Source: Lewinella sp. W8 (GTDB taxonomy: Bacteria > Bacteroidota > Bacteroidia > Chitinophagales > Saprospiraceae). Taken from it: a stretch of 64,000 nucleotides of DNA. Position 1 is the stretch's first letter, and each line of letters starts with the position of its first letter. This document shows, in pieces, positions 1 to 7,859 of the stretch. The translations under genes were made by a program, and so were the position numbers. Where the stretch lies: the NCBI RefSeq assembly GCF_004375085.3, contig NZ_SNAQ03000011.1, forward strand, positions 124,001-188,000. Direction: 5' to 3'. A model generated the notes under the pieces. It had not been told where the DNA came from and made no database searches. It worked only from the letters and a program-made list of their open reading frames with translations.

Positions 1-509
1 GCGGCAAGTTTGTCCTGAAGACCCAGGCCAAAATTGGTTTCCTCGGCGCCTACGATGACGCCGTCGGGGTATCGCCCTTCGAGCGCTTCCAGCTGGGTGG
101 TGACGGAATCAACAACCAGCAGTTCGCCTTCGCCGGGGTGGACATCATCAGCCTGCGGGGATACGAAATTGAGGACCTGCCCAGTAACCTGAATCCGGTT
201 ACGGGTCAGCAGGGAGCTACGCCAATCTTCAGCAAGTACACCCTGGAGGTCCGCTACCCGCTTTCCCTCAACCCCTCCAGTACGATTTTCGTCCTGGCCT
301 TCGCCCAGGGCGGTAACGCCTGGCGCTCGGCCCGCGACTTCAACCCCTTCGATCTTCGTCGCTCCGTCGGATTCGGTGCCCGGGTATTCCTGCCCATGTT
401 CGGTACGCTCGGATTTGACTGGGGTCTCGGTTTCGATAAGGACGCCGCCAATACCCAGAACGGTAACCTGAGTACCTTCAACATTATTCTTGGCTTCGAG
501 CCGGAGTAA
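1..509 (+). CDS. bamA: Outer membrane assembly factor BamA, C-terminal part (5'-truncated by window)
   Basis: The open frame runs in from the window edge (frame from base 3), leaving about 168 C-terminal residues. They look like the last strands of the Omp85/BamA 16-stranded barrel: an F-Q-L-G-G-D segment, then SLRGYE (the L-R-G-Y motif of BamA barrels), FSKYTLEVRYPLS, AFAQGGNAW, and a closing GFGARVFLPMFGTLGFDWG followed by a terminal strand ending in LGFEPE. BamA folds and inserts beta-barrel proteins into the outer membrane, and this genome encodes several such proteins nearby (PorT-like, PorP-like, the sigma-linked barrel). The POTRA domains would lie upstream of the window. A different Omp85 member such as TamA is possible, but the pattern is typical of Bacteroidota BamA. 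Confidence 0.85.
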   Translation, partial: GKFVLKTQAKIGFLGAYDDAVGVSPFERFQLGGDGINNQQFAFAGVDIISLRGYEIEDLPSNLNPVTGQQGATPIFSKYTLEVRYPLSLNPSSTIFVLAFAQGGNAWRSARDFNPFDLRRSVGFGARVFLPMFGTLGFDWGLGFDKDAANTQNGNLSTFNIILGFEPE

Positions 510-531
510 GAAGTACGATAGAAAATTAAAG

Positions 532-567
532 CGCGACCATCCAGATATTCTGAATGGTCGCGTTTTT
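532..567 (+). terminator. Intrinsic terminator after bamA
   Basis: A perfect 9-bp stem, CGCGACCAT (532-540) pairing with ATGGTCGCG (554-562), closes a 13-nt loop and is followed by TTTTT. It lies 23 bp after the bamA stop and ahead of a convergent gene, so it probably ends the bamA transcript. Confidence 0.8.
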
Positions 568-601
568 ATTTTCTGTCAATCGGCTTATGGTTGGTGGGTT
601 G

Positions 602-1222
602 CTACCCGCAACGCATATGCTCTCCCGCAAGGATGGCCTCGTAATCGGGGGTTGAAATATACTGGGGAGAATACGTCACATCGTATCCGGATAACTTGGC
701 GGTGAAGGCCCGCATATGATTTCCTGATCCGCATTCGAGTAAGTTAAAAAGCGAAATCAGGTCCGGATTGTCGGTTTGAGACTTTGCGGCCCGGAGGTCA
801 AAAATATCGACATCCTCAATTGTTGCTCCCACTTTCAGGGCCTCAATTATAGAGGTTGCTCCCTGAGCGGTGAGTGCATCATACAAATCTTGGAGGGCTG
901 GGTCCGTAAAGACACCCACATCGTTGCTGCCCAAATTCACCACGTTATACTGTACCATAACTTCAAGGGTGAGGTCCATGTGAGACTGTTCACTACCCGA
1001 AATATTAGGGAAAACGTTCGTGTCGTATAGTCCGGCCAGGTAACTGTAAACGTCTCGGGCCAGTTTTTCTTCTTCCCACATATACTGAAGCAAGGCCTGT
1101 TCGCCAGCGGTAAGCGCAAGATTTTCAGTGGTCGTTATTGGATCAGCTTTTTCACAGGCGGAAAAGCTGAAAGCGCCAAGGACAAGGATGAAGAAGATTG
1201 GAATTACTTTTAAATCGCTCAT
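602..1222 (-). CDS. DUF2202 ferritin-like lipoprotein
   Basis: The 206-residue product starts with a lipoprotein signal whose lipobox FSAC puts the acylated cysteine at residue 23. The mature part matches the DUF2202 family, which has a ferritin-like four-helix fold: WEEEKLARDVY (residues 49-59), EQSHMDLTLEVM (a Glu...His helix), and a final helix carrying CGSGNHMRAF. The Glu and His residues could bind metal, but catalytic activity in this family is not established. It probably sits at the periplasmic face of a membrane. Base composition is clearly more AT-rich than in flanking genes, which may indicate recent acquisition. It converges on bamA and appears to be monocistronic. Confidence 0.8.
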   Translation of the reverse strand: MSDLKVIPIFFILVLGAFSFSACEKADPITTTENLALTAGEQALLQYMWEEEKLARDVYSYLAGLYDTNVFPNISGSEQSHMDLTLEVMVQYNVVNLGSNDVGVFTDPALQDLYDALTAQGATSIIEALKVGATIEDVDIFDLRAAKSQTDNPDLISLFNLLECGSGNHMRAFTAKLSGYDVTYSPQYISTPDYEAILAGEHMRCG

Positions 1223-1366
1223 GACAATACTTTTGGTTCATCAGCAATTTAGGAGCTAACGCCATCAGCAATTCGTGATGGCGGTTACAAGAAGCTTTTT
1301 TGTATATGCTTGAGGAAAACTCGAATAAAACGAACGAAAATTACCGTAAAATGGGGTGGAATACAA

Positions 1367-1394
1367 AGCGGTACCGAAACGCATCGATACCGCT
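1367..1394. repeat. Hairpin repeat, copy 1 (AGCGGTACCGA stem)
   Basis: AGCGGTACCGA (1367-1377) pairs with TCGATACCGCT (1384-1394) around a 6-nt loop, with a single C:A mismatch. Nearly the same hairpin, including the same mismatch, recurs at 31585-31616. Confidence 0.65.
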
Positions 1395-1434
1395 CTAAGG
1401 TTTTGGGATCGCCCCCTTAGATTACGTTATAAGC

Positions 1435-1578
1435 TAGGCTGTTCCGTGAATTAACCCTTTGGCCATCAAGTCCTTGAATTTTCCAGTAGCGGCAAGGCAT
1501 GCCTTGCCGCTACCATTTGCCCCTCTGAACTGCCGCGATTCCACAGGAATCGCTGGTGAAACCTCACGGAACAGCCTA
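1435..1578 (+). mobile_element. MITE-like element, copy 1, with 15-bp terminal inverted repeats
   Basis: The ends TAGGCTGTTCCGTGA (1435-1449) and TCACGGAACAGCCTA (1564-1578) are perfect inverted repeats. The interior contains a perfect 24-bp palindrome (about 1488-1511, built on GGCAAGGCATGCC) and a hairpin GCGATTCC-ACA-GGAATCGC. The 9-mer ACGTTATAA occurs on both sides in the same orientation (1424-1432 and 1578-1586), as expected of a target-site duplication. There is no coding capacity. A second copy lies inverted at 41245-41388, with 11 mismatches and no gaps by my alignment. Element size, inverted ends and 9-bp duplication fit a non-autonomous derivative mobilised by a transposase not present in this window. 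Confidence 0.75.
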
Positions 1579-1643
1579 CGTTATAATCGTACGGGCCGAA
1601 GCTTTGTCAAGGCCTACACTGATGGTCGAAGCCTGGAGTTGCG

Positions 1644-2771
1644 TTACAACGTACCCCGCAGTTCTTGTTCGCGTTCGATGGCTTCGAAGAGCGCCTTGAA
1701 GTTGCCCTTGCCGAAGCTGGTCGCACCCTTACGCTGGATGATCTCGAAGAACACCGTGGGGCGCACCTGCACGGGCTTCGTGAAAATCTGCAGCAGGTAA
1801 CCCTCGTCGTCCCGGTCTACCAGGATGCCGAGTTCCCGCAGCGGAGCGACTTCTTCGTCAATCTCGCCCACGCGGTCGAGTAACTCATCGTAGTAGGTAG
1901 TAGGAACCCGCAGGAATTCAATACCGCGGCTCCGCAGGGCCGTCACGGTTTCGATGATGTTGTCCGTGGCAACCGCAATGTGCTGGATGCCGGGACCATC
2001 GTGGAATTCGAGGTATTCGTCAATTTGTGATTTCTTCAGACCGGGAGCGGGCTCGTTGATCGGGAACTTGATCCGGCCGTTGCCGTTGCTCATCACCTTA
2101 CTCATCAGTGCGGTGTACTTGGTGCTGATGTCCTTGTCGTCAAAACTGACGAGCTGGTGGAAGCCCATGACTTCCTGATACCAGTTCACCCAGAAGTTCA
2201 TCTTGCCTTCCTCCACGTTGCCCACCATGTGATCAATGTACTTCAGACCCACGGACTCGGGACGGTACTCGGGTTCCCAGGCCACAAAACCGGGGAGGAA
2301 GGGACCTTCGTAGTCTTTGCGTTCCACGAATACGTGGATGGTGTCTCCGTAGGTCTTGATGGCGGCCCGCATGGTGTGGCCGTGATCGTCCTCTTCCCGC
2401 TTGGGCTCGAAGAAGGGTTCCGCTCCCCGCTCAACGGCGGTACGGAAGGCGGCCGCAGCGTCGTCCACCCAGAGTGCAACGGCACGCACGGTGTCGCCGT
2501 GCTTATCGTGCAAACGGCCAATTTCGGTTCCGGGCTTCAGGGGGCTGGTCAGCACCAGACGAATTTTATCCTGTACCACGACGTAGCTTTCCCGGTCGCG
2601 GAGTCCGGTACTCAGGCCCGCATACGCCAGGGGCTGAAAACCCATGGCCGACTGATAGAAAATGGCCGCCTGGCGGGCATTACCCACGTACAGCTCTACG
2701 TAATCCGTCCCGTTAATGGGGAAAGTATCCTTGGTCATGGCCGCCTGGTTGGCGGGGGCTGAGGTAGTCAT
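1644..2771 (-). CDS. hppD: 4-hydroxyphenylpyruvate dioxygenase
   Basis: This 375-residue enzyme converts 4-hydroxyphenylpyruvate, O2 and an intramolecular 2-oxo acid to homogentisate and CO2, the second step of tyrosine degradation, in the cytoplasm. It has the usual two vicinal-oxygen-chelate halves: residues about 20-155 (structural) and 175-350 (catalytic). The Fe(II) triad is visible as H181 (in YIDHMVGN), H264 (in GIQHIAV) and E343 (in FFEIIQRKG). The C-terminal GKGNFKALFEAIEREQ helix that gates the active site is intact. Length matches the family. No homogentisate dioxygenase or other pathway gene is adjacent. The start used puts 37 nt between a TATCTTTG -7 box and the ATG. Confidence 0.96.
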   Translation of the reverse strand: MTTSAPANQAAMTKDTFPINGTDYVELYVGNARQAAIFYQSAMGFQPLAYAGLSTGLRDRESYVVVQDKIRLVLTSPLKPGTEIGRLHDKHGDTVRAVALWVDDAAAAFRTAVERGAEPFFEPKREEDDHGHTMRAAIKTYGDTIHVFVERKDYEGPFLPGFVAWEPEYRPESVGLKYIDHMVGNVEEGKMNFWVNWYQEVMGFHQLVSFDDKDISTKYTALMSKVMSNGNGRIKFPINEPAPGLKKSQIDEYLEFHDGPGIQHIAVATDNIIETVTALRSRGIEFLRVPTTYYDELLDRVGEIDEEVAPLRELGILVDRDDEGYLLQIFTKPVQVRPTVFFEIIQRKGATSFGKGNFKALFEAIEREQELRGTL

Positions 2772-2808
2772 ATTTTCAATTTTGTTGTTGTGACAACTTT
2801 TGTGAGGG

Positions 2809-2816
2809 CAAAGATA
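2809..2816 (-). promoter_or_regulatory. -7 promoter box of hppD (TATCTTTG)
   Basis: On the minus strand this reads TATCTTTG, an exact match to the Bacteroidota -7 consensus TAnnTTTG, 37 nt upstream of the hppD ATG. No well-spaced -33 TTG is evident. Confidence 0.6.
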
Positions 2817-3036
2817 GGCTCTTCGTACAATATTTAAAAGAGAAATGGACGACCAAAGGTTTATTTAAGGGAAGCTTTACGAAGGGCTAATGCATTTCTT
2901 TCGCTTCCGGGATTCGTCATCCTGCTTTCCCGGTTATTGCGGCCCCTGGGCAGCATTAGGGCGCGGCCGCAGGTGCAATAATTTCCGGTATGGCCGGGCG
3001 ACGGGACGACGAGCGGTGATTACCTATCTTGCTTTC

Positions 3037-4476
3037 ATGAAAACGCTACGATACCTCCTGCCTTGCTTCCTTTTCCTCGGAATACTTGGGTGTGGAGAAA
3101 GTGCCTCTTCAGATGAGGCGGTAAACCCACCCAACGTGGTCATCATCTTCACCGACGATCAGGGGTTTGGCGACCTGGGAGCCTACGGCGGAGTGCACGT
3201 AAAGACCCCGGAACTTGATCGCCTGGCCGAAGACGGGGTTCGTTTCACCAATTTCCGCGTCGCTCAGGCGGTATGCTCGGCCAGCCGGGCGGCCCTCCTG
3301 ACGGGCTGTTACCCCACCCGGCTGGACATCCGCGGGGCCTTCGGCCCGCGCTCCCCCCACGGGCTCAACCCCGCGGAAGTAACCATCGCTGAAATGCTCG
3401 GGGAGCACGGCTACCAAACCGCCATGGTGGGGAAATGGCACCTCGGGAACCGGCCGGGACTGTTCCCCACCGATCAGGGGTTTGATCGTTACTACGGCAT
3501 CACCTACAGCCACGATATGTGGGGCGGGCACCCCGAACCCCACATGGCCCGCATCTTTCCCCGGCGCGTGGCCCTGATGCGCGATAGCCTCGTCATTGAC
3601 AGCCTGGCGAGCTTCACGACCCTGACGAAAGACTACAACCAGGAGGCCGTTTCCATCATCAACGATCATGATCCCGCGGCGGGGCCGCTGATGCTTTACC
3701 TGGCGCATTCCCTGCCGCACGTTCCGCTCTACGAAGACCGTACCTACGCTCCGGCCACCGGACTGGGTATTTACGGCGACGTCATCGCCGAAGTTGATGC
3801 GGGTGTGGGGGAAATCCGGCGGGCGCTGGCCGAAAAAGGCATGGCGGAGAATACACTGATCGTTTTTTCTTCCGACAACGGTCCCTGGCTCTCCTACGGC
3901 ACCCACGCCGGCCAGACGGCCGGCCTCCGCGAGGGTAAGGGTACCAGCTTCGAAGGCGGCGTCCGGGTGCCCCTGCTGACTTACCTGCCCGGCCAGACTC
4001 CCTCCGGGAAGGTGAGCCACGCCCCTCTGATGTCCACGGACTTGTTGCCAAGTTTGGCGGCCCTGACGGGAGCCAGCCTGCCCGAAGCCAGACTGGACGG
4101 CCACGAACGACTCGCCGACTTCCTGGGGCAATCGGAAGGACCCAGCCCCGACGCCTACGCAATCTACTGGATCGAAGGACTAGATGCCGTAGTGAGCGCC
4201 AATGGCCGCTGGAAACTGCATTTCCCCCACCACTTCCGGTCGTTGGTAGCCGGACAGATAACCCCCACCGACGGTGTCCCCATCGCCTACTTCCAGGATT
4301 CCATCGGGCTGGCCCTCTTCGATCTGGTCAACGACCCCTTCGAAACCACGGACGTGAAGGACCAACACCCGGAGGTCGTCTCGGCGCTCAGTGATCGGGC
4401 GGATCAGTTCCGCCGGGAGATGGGCGATACGCATACGGGCGTAAAGGGGGAGGAAGTCCGGGTTTTCAATCGGTAG
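3037..4476 (+). CDS. Type I sulfatase, arylsulfatase A family, lipoprotein
   Basis: The 479-residue product hydrolyses sulfate esters; its substrate cannot be told from sequence. An in-frame ATG at 2890 would add 49 low-quality residues, whereas the start at 3037 yields a clean lipoprotein signal (lipobox ILGC, C19). Catalytic signatures are present: metal-binding DD at residues 40-41 (FTDDQGFGD), the formylglycine site CSASR with C80 as the residue to be converted, the GKWHLG motif, and the later metal pair in SSDNGPW. The position after the Cys-x is Ala rather than the commoner Pro. No sulfatase-modifying enzyme is nearby. A -7-like TATCTTGC ends 4 nt before the ATG. It is an isolated gene, not part of a polysaccharide utilisation locus. 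Confidence 0.9.
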   Translation: MKTLRYLLPCFLFLGILGCGESASSDEAVNPPNVVIIFTDDQGFGDLGAYGGVHVKTPELDRLAEDGVRFTNFRVAQAVCSASRAALLTGCYPTRLDIRGAFGPRSPHGLNPAEVTIAEMLGEHGYQTAMVGKWHLGNRPGLFPTDQGFDRYYGITYSHDMWGGHPEPHMARIFPRRVALMRDSLVIDSLASFTTLTKDYNQEAVSIINDHDPAAGPLMLYLAHSLPHVPLYEDRTYAPATGLGIYGDVIAEVDAGVGEIRRALAEKGMAENTLIVFSSDNGPWLSYGTHAGQTAGLREGKGTSFEGGVRVPLLTYLPGQTPSGKVSHAPLMSTDLLPSLAALTGASLPEARLDGHERLADFLGQSEGPSPDAYAIYWIEGLDAVVSANGRWKLHFPHHFRSLVAGQITPTDGVPIAYFQDSIGLALFDLVNDPFETTDVKDQHPEVVSALSDRADQFRREMGDTHTGVKGEEVRVFNR

Positions 4477-4498
4477 TTTGGGAGGAGAAAAAACCATC

Positions 4499-4528
4499 TT
4501 TGTCGTAGATATGTAGAAGTACGACAAA
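4499..4528. terminator. Inverted repeat after sulfatase, possible terminator or operator
   Basis: TTTGTCGTA (4499-4507) and TACGACAAA (4520-4528) form a perfect 9-bp stem with a 12-nt loop, 23 bp past the sulfatase stop. There is no T-run after it, so termination is only one option. Confidence 0.4.
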
Positions 4529-4660
4529 ATCGACCTCTCCCAAAAAAATCAAAGCACCACACTTCCGGGAGATCGGGCCGCTACGCAGAAGTCGTGGCGT
4601 GAAGATTTCGTACTTCAACCGATTCACCCGGCCTTACTCATCTACCTTGCACCTGCACGC

Positions 4661-4764
4661 CGTTGCATTTCCTTAGAAATCAACGATCCCGACGAGTTAC
4701 GGAACTCGGGGCCGTTGCATTTTCTCAGAAATCAATGATCCCGACGAGCCTTGCGGAACTCGGG
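4661..4764 (+). repeat. Two-hairpin dispersed repeat, two tandem copies
   Basis: Unit 1 (4661-4710) and unit 2 (4713-4764) each contain hairpin A (CGTTG, bulge, ATTTC, 4-nt loop CTTA, GAAAT, CAACG in unit 1) followed by hairpin B (CCCGACGAGT to ACTCGGG). Reverse-orientation relatives occur at 10037-10085 and 20905-20944. A further CGTTGCTT follows unit 2 like the beginning of a third unit. No coding potential. Confidence 0.75.
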
Positions 4765-4902
4765 CCCGTTGCTTAACTAGTCAATATTTCGCGGACAAGC
4801 TTGGGTGAGATTTCTTGACGTACAGATACGTCTATACACCAGAAATGACACCCTTCACCCCCCTCGATTCTCGCATCATCCCGCCCTAAGTCTCACAACT
4901 TT

Positions 4903-4910
4903 TATCTTTG
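4903..4910 (+). promoter_or_regulatory. -7 promoter box of the sigma factor operon (TATCTTTG)
   Basis: TATCTTTG matches TAnnTTTG exactly and lies 59 nt upstream of the sigma factor start, implying transcription from near 4915-4917. Confidence 0.55.
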
Positions 4911-4969
4911 TAGACCACGTTTTTTAAAGTACGCGTGTCTCCTCAGTACCAAGCTGGTAGACCGCGCCG

Positions 4970-5515
4970 ATGCTAAGCATGAAAGAAAAGGAACTGATCG
5001 AAGGGTCCCTCCGGGGAGACGAACGCTGTCAGCGTGCGCTGTTTGAGCGTTACGGTCCCATGCTTATGGCCGTCTGTCAGCGCTATTGTCGTACCCAGGC
5101 CGAAGCCGAAGACGTGCTTCAGGACAGCTTTATTCGCCTTTTCGACAAGCTTCCCCAGTATGGTTTCAAGGGATCGTTTGCGGGCTGGGCCCGCCGCCTG
5201 ACGGTCAACGTGGCCCTGAAGACCTACCAACGAAAGCGCTACCAGCTGGAGCAAACCGGACTCGAGAACGTCCCCGAAGGCGCCGGCCAACCCACGGCCT
5301 ACGCGGAACTCGGAGAAAAAGAACTGCTGGAGCTGGTGCAGGCCCTGCCCGACGGCTACCGACTGGTGTTCAACCTGTACGCCATCGAGGGGTACAGCCA
5401 CAAGGAAATCGGCGAAATGCTCGGTATTCAGGAAGCCAGCTCCCGCTCCCAGCTCCTCAAGGCCCGCAAGGTGCTACAGCAACAAATTAAAAATCGTCAA
5501 CGCATTGCGATATGA
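4970..5515 (+). CDS. ECF-type RNA polymerase sigma factor
   Basis: The 181-residue protein is a sigma-70 family group 4 (ECF) factor. Region 2 spans about residues 20-95, with the core-binding helix LFERYGPMLMAVCQRY, the -10-reading segment EAEDVLQDSFIRLFDKLPQY and FKGSFAGWARRLTVNVALKTYQRKR. Region 4 (about 125-175) has LPDGYRLVFNLYAIEGYSHKEIGEMLG, a helix-turn-helix. It would direct core polymerase to the promoters of an envelope-related regulon. The start may be 4970 (MLSM) or 4979 (MKEK); neither has a clear ribosome site. Its stop overlaps the start of the next gene (ATGA), so the two are translationally coupled and the next product is probably its regulator. Confidence 0.93.
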   Translation: MLSMKEKELIEGSLRGDERCQRALFERYGPMLMAVCQRYCRTQAEAEDVLQDSFIRLFDKLPQYGFKGSFAGWARRLTVNVALKTYQRKRYQLEQTGLENVPEGAGQPTAYAELGEKELLELVQALPDGYRLVFNLYAIEGYSHKEIGEMLGIQEASSRSQLLKARKVLQQQIKNRQRIAI

Positions 5516-6948
5516 ATCCAATAGATGACCTGTTCCGGGATGGTTTGGGTGGTCGTAAGGGCGATTTACCCCAGGATATGTGGCAACGCATTCAGGCGGG
5601 CAAACCCGCCGCCGCGCCCGAAGGCGCGGAACTGGACGCGCTATTTTCCGATAAGCTGAAGGACCGACGGGCCGCGCTCCCCGCGGGCATGTGGGCGCGC
5701 ATCATGGCGGCCAGAAAACCCACTTCCCCGGTCATTACGCGTACCCGAGTAGCCACACTATTGGCACTCCTGCTCATCGCGGCGGCTTTCTTGTTCTGGC
5801 CCGGGGAAAGCCAGGAAACGCCCGCGATCGATCCGCCAGCGCCCACCGCACCAACGGCGCGGGAGGCCATTGCTAATCAGGATACCGAGGCGCAACCTGA
5901 ATCTGCGGTTGTACCGGCCGAAAGTCCCGAAATTACTTCCGGTGAAGGTGCGTCGTCAGTCGTCAGCGCGGCGGTTACGGCCAGCGCGTCGGGAGCAGCC
6001 ACTGATGATCTGAATACTCCCGAAGTGGAGGCACCCGTGATCTCCATCCCCGTGGAAACCGATGAACCGGAAGGTGCTTCAGGTCCCCCAACCAACACGT
6101 CGTTCACGGAAGCGATCACCGGTACTGCTCCGGAAGAATTTACGGAGACAACTTCCGCGATCGTTGAAGACTATACTGTAGACCGTTCCGTGCAAGCCGC
6201 CTCCCCCAGCCTGGAGCTGGCCGAGCTTATGCTGCTGGACAATCCGACCGAGTTGCCAAAACTGAAACGAAGCCAGCGCCCCCGGCCGCGGGCCGGCGGG
6301 GCATTTCGGGCCAGTCCGAGCGGCGTGCAAATGGAACTTCTCTTCGGGGTTGCCTACGCCAACCAGATGTTTTCCATCCGCGACGAAAGCAATCGTGCTC
6401 TGCTGGACGCCCGGGAGGTCAGCGAGTTCCCCGAGACGAGCTACCAGGTCACGGCCCGGGCAACCTGGCAACTGAAGGAACGCATTTACCTGCTGGGCGG
6501 ACTGACCTACGCCGAAGTCCGTAACCAACTGGAATACGACCAGTTCGTGAACGGCGTGCAGACCCTCGTAAAGACCAACAACTCCATCCGCTTACTCGAA
6601 GCCCCCCTGCTGGTGGGCTTCTCCATCCCCGGTCGTCGGATGCGGGTTTCCCTCAACGTCGGTCCGGTAGTGAACCTGACCACCAGCGCCCGCGGGCGCT
6701 TCATCTCCCCGGATGCTCCGGGACTCCAGGATCTGTCGGTTGACGCCAACTACCGGAGTAACGTCGGTATCGGCTGGATGTCTTCCATCACCACCGCCTA
6801 CCAAATCGGAAAGGAACGCCCCTTCACCCTCCTGGTAGAGCCCTTCTTCAAGTACTACCCCGGTGCGTTTACCGCTCCCAGCGCCGCGCTGCAGGAAAAG
6901 TACTGGGTGGCCGGACTGCAGCTCGGGGTGCGTAAATCGCTGCGGTAA
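5512..6948 (+). CDS. Putative anti-sigma/outer-membrane beta-barrel fusion protein
   Basis: This 478-residue protein has three parts. Residues 1-70 are soluble and contain a duplicated module (about residues 4-31 and 41-69) with the pattern D-x-L-F-x-D-x-L-x-x-R...LP-x-x-M-W-x-R-I. A single membrane segment follows (about 79-96, VATLLALLLIAAAFLFW). Residues about 98-260 are a low-complexity Ser/Thr/Pro/Glu/Ala linker, and residues about 270-478 look like an eight-stranded outer membrane barrel of the PorT/OMP_b-brl type. The coupling to an ECF sigma gene suggests that the N-terminus binds the sigma factor in the cytoplasm while the barrel sits in the outer membrane. That role is inference; the architecture recurs in Bacteroidota but I know of no established mechanism. 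Confidence 0.75.
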   Translation: MNPIDDLFRDGLGGRKGDLPQDMWQRIQAGKPAAAPEGAELDALFSDKLKDRRAALPAGMWARIMAARKPTSPVITRTRVATLLALLLIAAAFLFWPGESQETPAIDPPAPTAPTAREAIANQDTEAQPESAVVPAESPEITSGEGASSVVSAAVTASASGAATDDLNTPEVEAPVISIPVETDEPEGASGPPTNTSFTEAITGTAPEEFTETTSAIVEDYTVDRSVQAASPSLELAELMLLDNPTELPKLKRSQRPRPRAGGAFRASPSGVQMELLFGVAYANQMFSIRDESNRALLDAREVSEFPETSYQVTARATWQLKERIYLLGGLTYAEVRNQLEYDQFVNGVQTLVKTNNSIRLLEAPLLVGFSIPGRRMRVSLNVGPVVNLTTSARGRFISPDAPGLQDLSVDANYRSNVGIGWMSSITTAYQIGKERPFTLLVEPFFKYYPGAFTAPSAALQEKYWVAGLQLGVRKSLR

Positions 6949-7046
6949 TCGGTGTGGGAAACGTCATTTCCCGACCATATGCGTTTCCGCAAATGACCCT
7001 TTCGGATGTTCTTGCGTTACAGAGGTAACCAGACGTAACCAAGATT

Positions 7047-7775
7047 ATGAAACAGTCCCTGTTTTCTCTTTCCCTGTTCCTGATCTTCATGCTGTTCGCC
7101 CAATCCTGCGATAGCCAGAAGGCCAACTCCGCCAACGCCCAGAATAAGGAAGTTGCCAATACGGCAACGGCTTCTCCGCTTGCGGGCGATATGTCCATTG
7201 AAGAGCTCGATGCCCGCTACGAAGGCTTCGAAAAAGCCTACCTGGCCGGAGGATGCTTCTGGTGCACCGAAGCGGCCATCGACCGGATCATGGGTGTGGA
7301 AGACGTGTGGAGCGGATACGCCGGGGGGAAGGAAAAGAATCCAACCTACCGCCAGGTGGCCAGTGGTGCTACGGGCCACGCGGAGGCCATCGTGGTCTAC
7401 TACGACCCCGAGGTGATCAGCTACGAAACGCTCCTGGACGTATTCTTCGTGGCCCACGACCCCACCCAGCTCAACCGCCAGGGCCCCGACGTGGGACCGC
7501 AGTACCGCAGCGCCATCTTCCCACTCAACGACGAGCAACGCCAGCGGGCGGAAGCCAAAATCGCGGAACTTAACGCGAGTGGTAAGTTCAGCAAAACCCT
7601 GGCCACGACCATCGAAGACCCGATTCAGTTCTACCTGGCGGAGGGCTACCATCAGGATTACTACGAAGACCCCACCAACCCCAACCAAGGCTACGTGCAA
7701 AACGTGAGTCGGCCCAAGGTGGAAAAGGTAATGAAGGTGTTCGCCGATCGGCTCAAACCCGAATTCAAGAAATAG
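7047..7775 (+). CDS. msrA: Peptide-methionine (S)-S-oxide reductase MsrA, lipoprotein
   Basis: MsrA reduces methionine-S-sulfoxide in proteins. The 242-residue product has a lipoprotein signal (FAQSC, C21) and a roughly 40-residue linker before the catalytic domain, so it should be membrane-anchored outside the cytoplasm. The active-site motif GCFWC is at residues 69-73, with C70 the nucleophile. Family motifs follow: GYAGG, the HAEAIVVYYDP segment, FFVAHDPTQLNRQGPDVGPQYRS and the C-terminal YHQDYYE. C73 is the only other cysteine of the mature domain, so recycling must use it or an external reductant. An extracytoplasmic MsrA implies repair of oxidised envelope proteins. It stands alone, with a terminator downstream. 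Confidence 0.95.
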   Translation: MKQSLFSLSLFLIFMLFAQSCDSQKANSANAQNKEVANTATASPLAGDMSIEELDARYEGFEKAYLAGGCFWCTEAAIDRIMGVEDVWSGYAGGKEKNPTYRQVASGATGHAEAIVVYYDPEVISYETLLDVFFVAHDPTQLNRQGPDVGPQYRSAIFPLNDEQRQRAEAKIAELNASGKFSKTLATTIEDPIQFYLAEGYHQDYYEDPTNPNQGYVQNVSRPKVEKVMKVFADRLKPEFKK

Positions 7776-7802
7776 TAAGGATTACCATCCTTGCATCGAT
7801 TG

Positions 7803-7841
7803 GCGGGCGCTAGCGAATTTTGCTAGCGCCCGCTCATTATT
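7803..7841 (+). terminator. Bidirectional hairpin terminator after msrA
   Basis: GCGGGCGCTAGC (7803-7814) and GCTAGCGCCCGC (7822-7833) form a perfect 12-bp stem with a 7-nt loop, followed by an AT-rich stretch. It lies between two convergent genes and may serve both. Confidence 0.7.
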
Positions 7842-7859
7842 TGTGGCCAGAGACCTTGC

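Larger units (their letters stand above)
1223..1643. other. 421-bp intergenic region with hairpin and MITE-like element
   Basis: No gene seen. It holds an 11-bp-stem hairpin (1367-1394) and a 144-bp element with terminal inverted repeats (1435-1578). The reading frames here are by-products of the repeat. Confidence 0.8.
4477..4969. other. 493-bp intergenic region between sulfatase and sigma factor
   Basis: No gene seen. In order it holds an inverted repeat (4499-4528), a GCACCTGC motif (4649-4656), a tandem pair of two-hairpin repeats (4661-4764) and a -7 box (4903-4910). Confidence 0.75.

Noticed and set aside
2890-3036. Upstream in-frame start of the sulfatase adding 49 residues.
   Set aside because: The additional residues are Arg/Gly-rich and not protein-like, while the start at 3037 gives a standard lipoprotein signal and a -7-like box 4 nt upstream.
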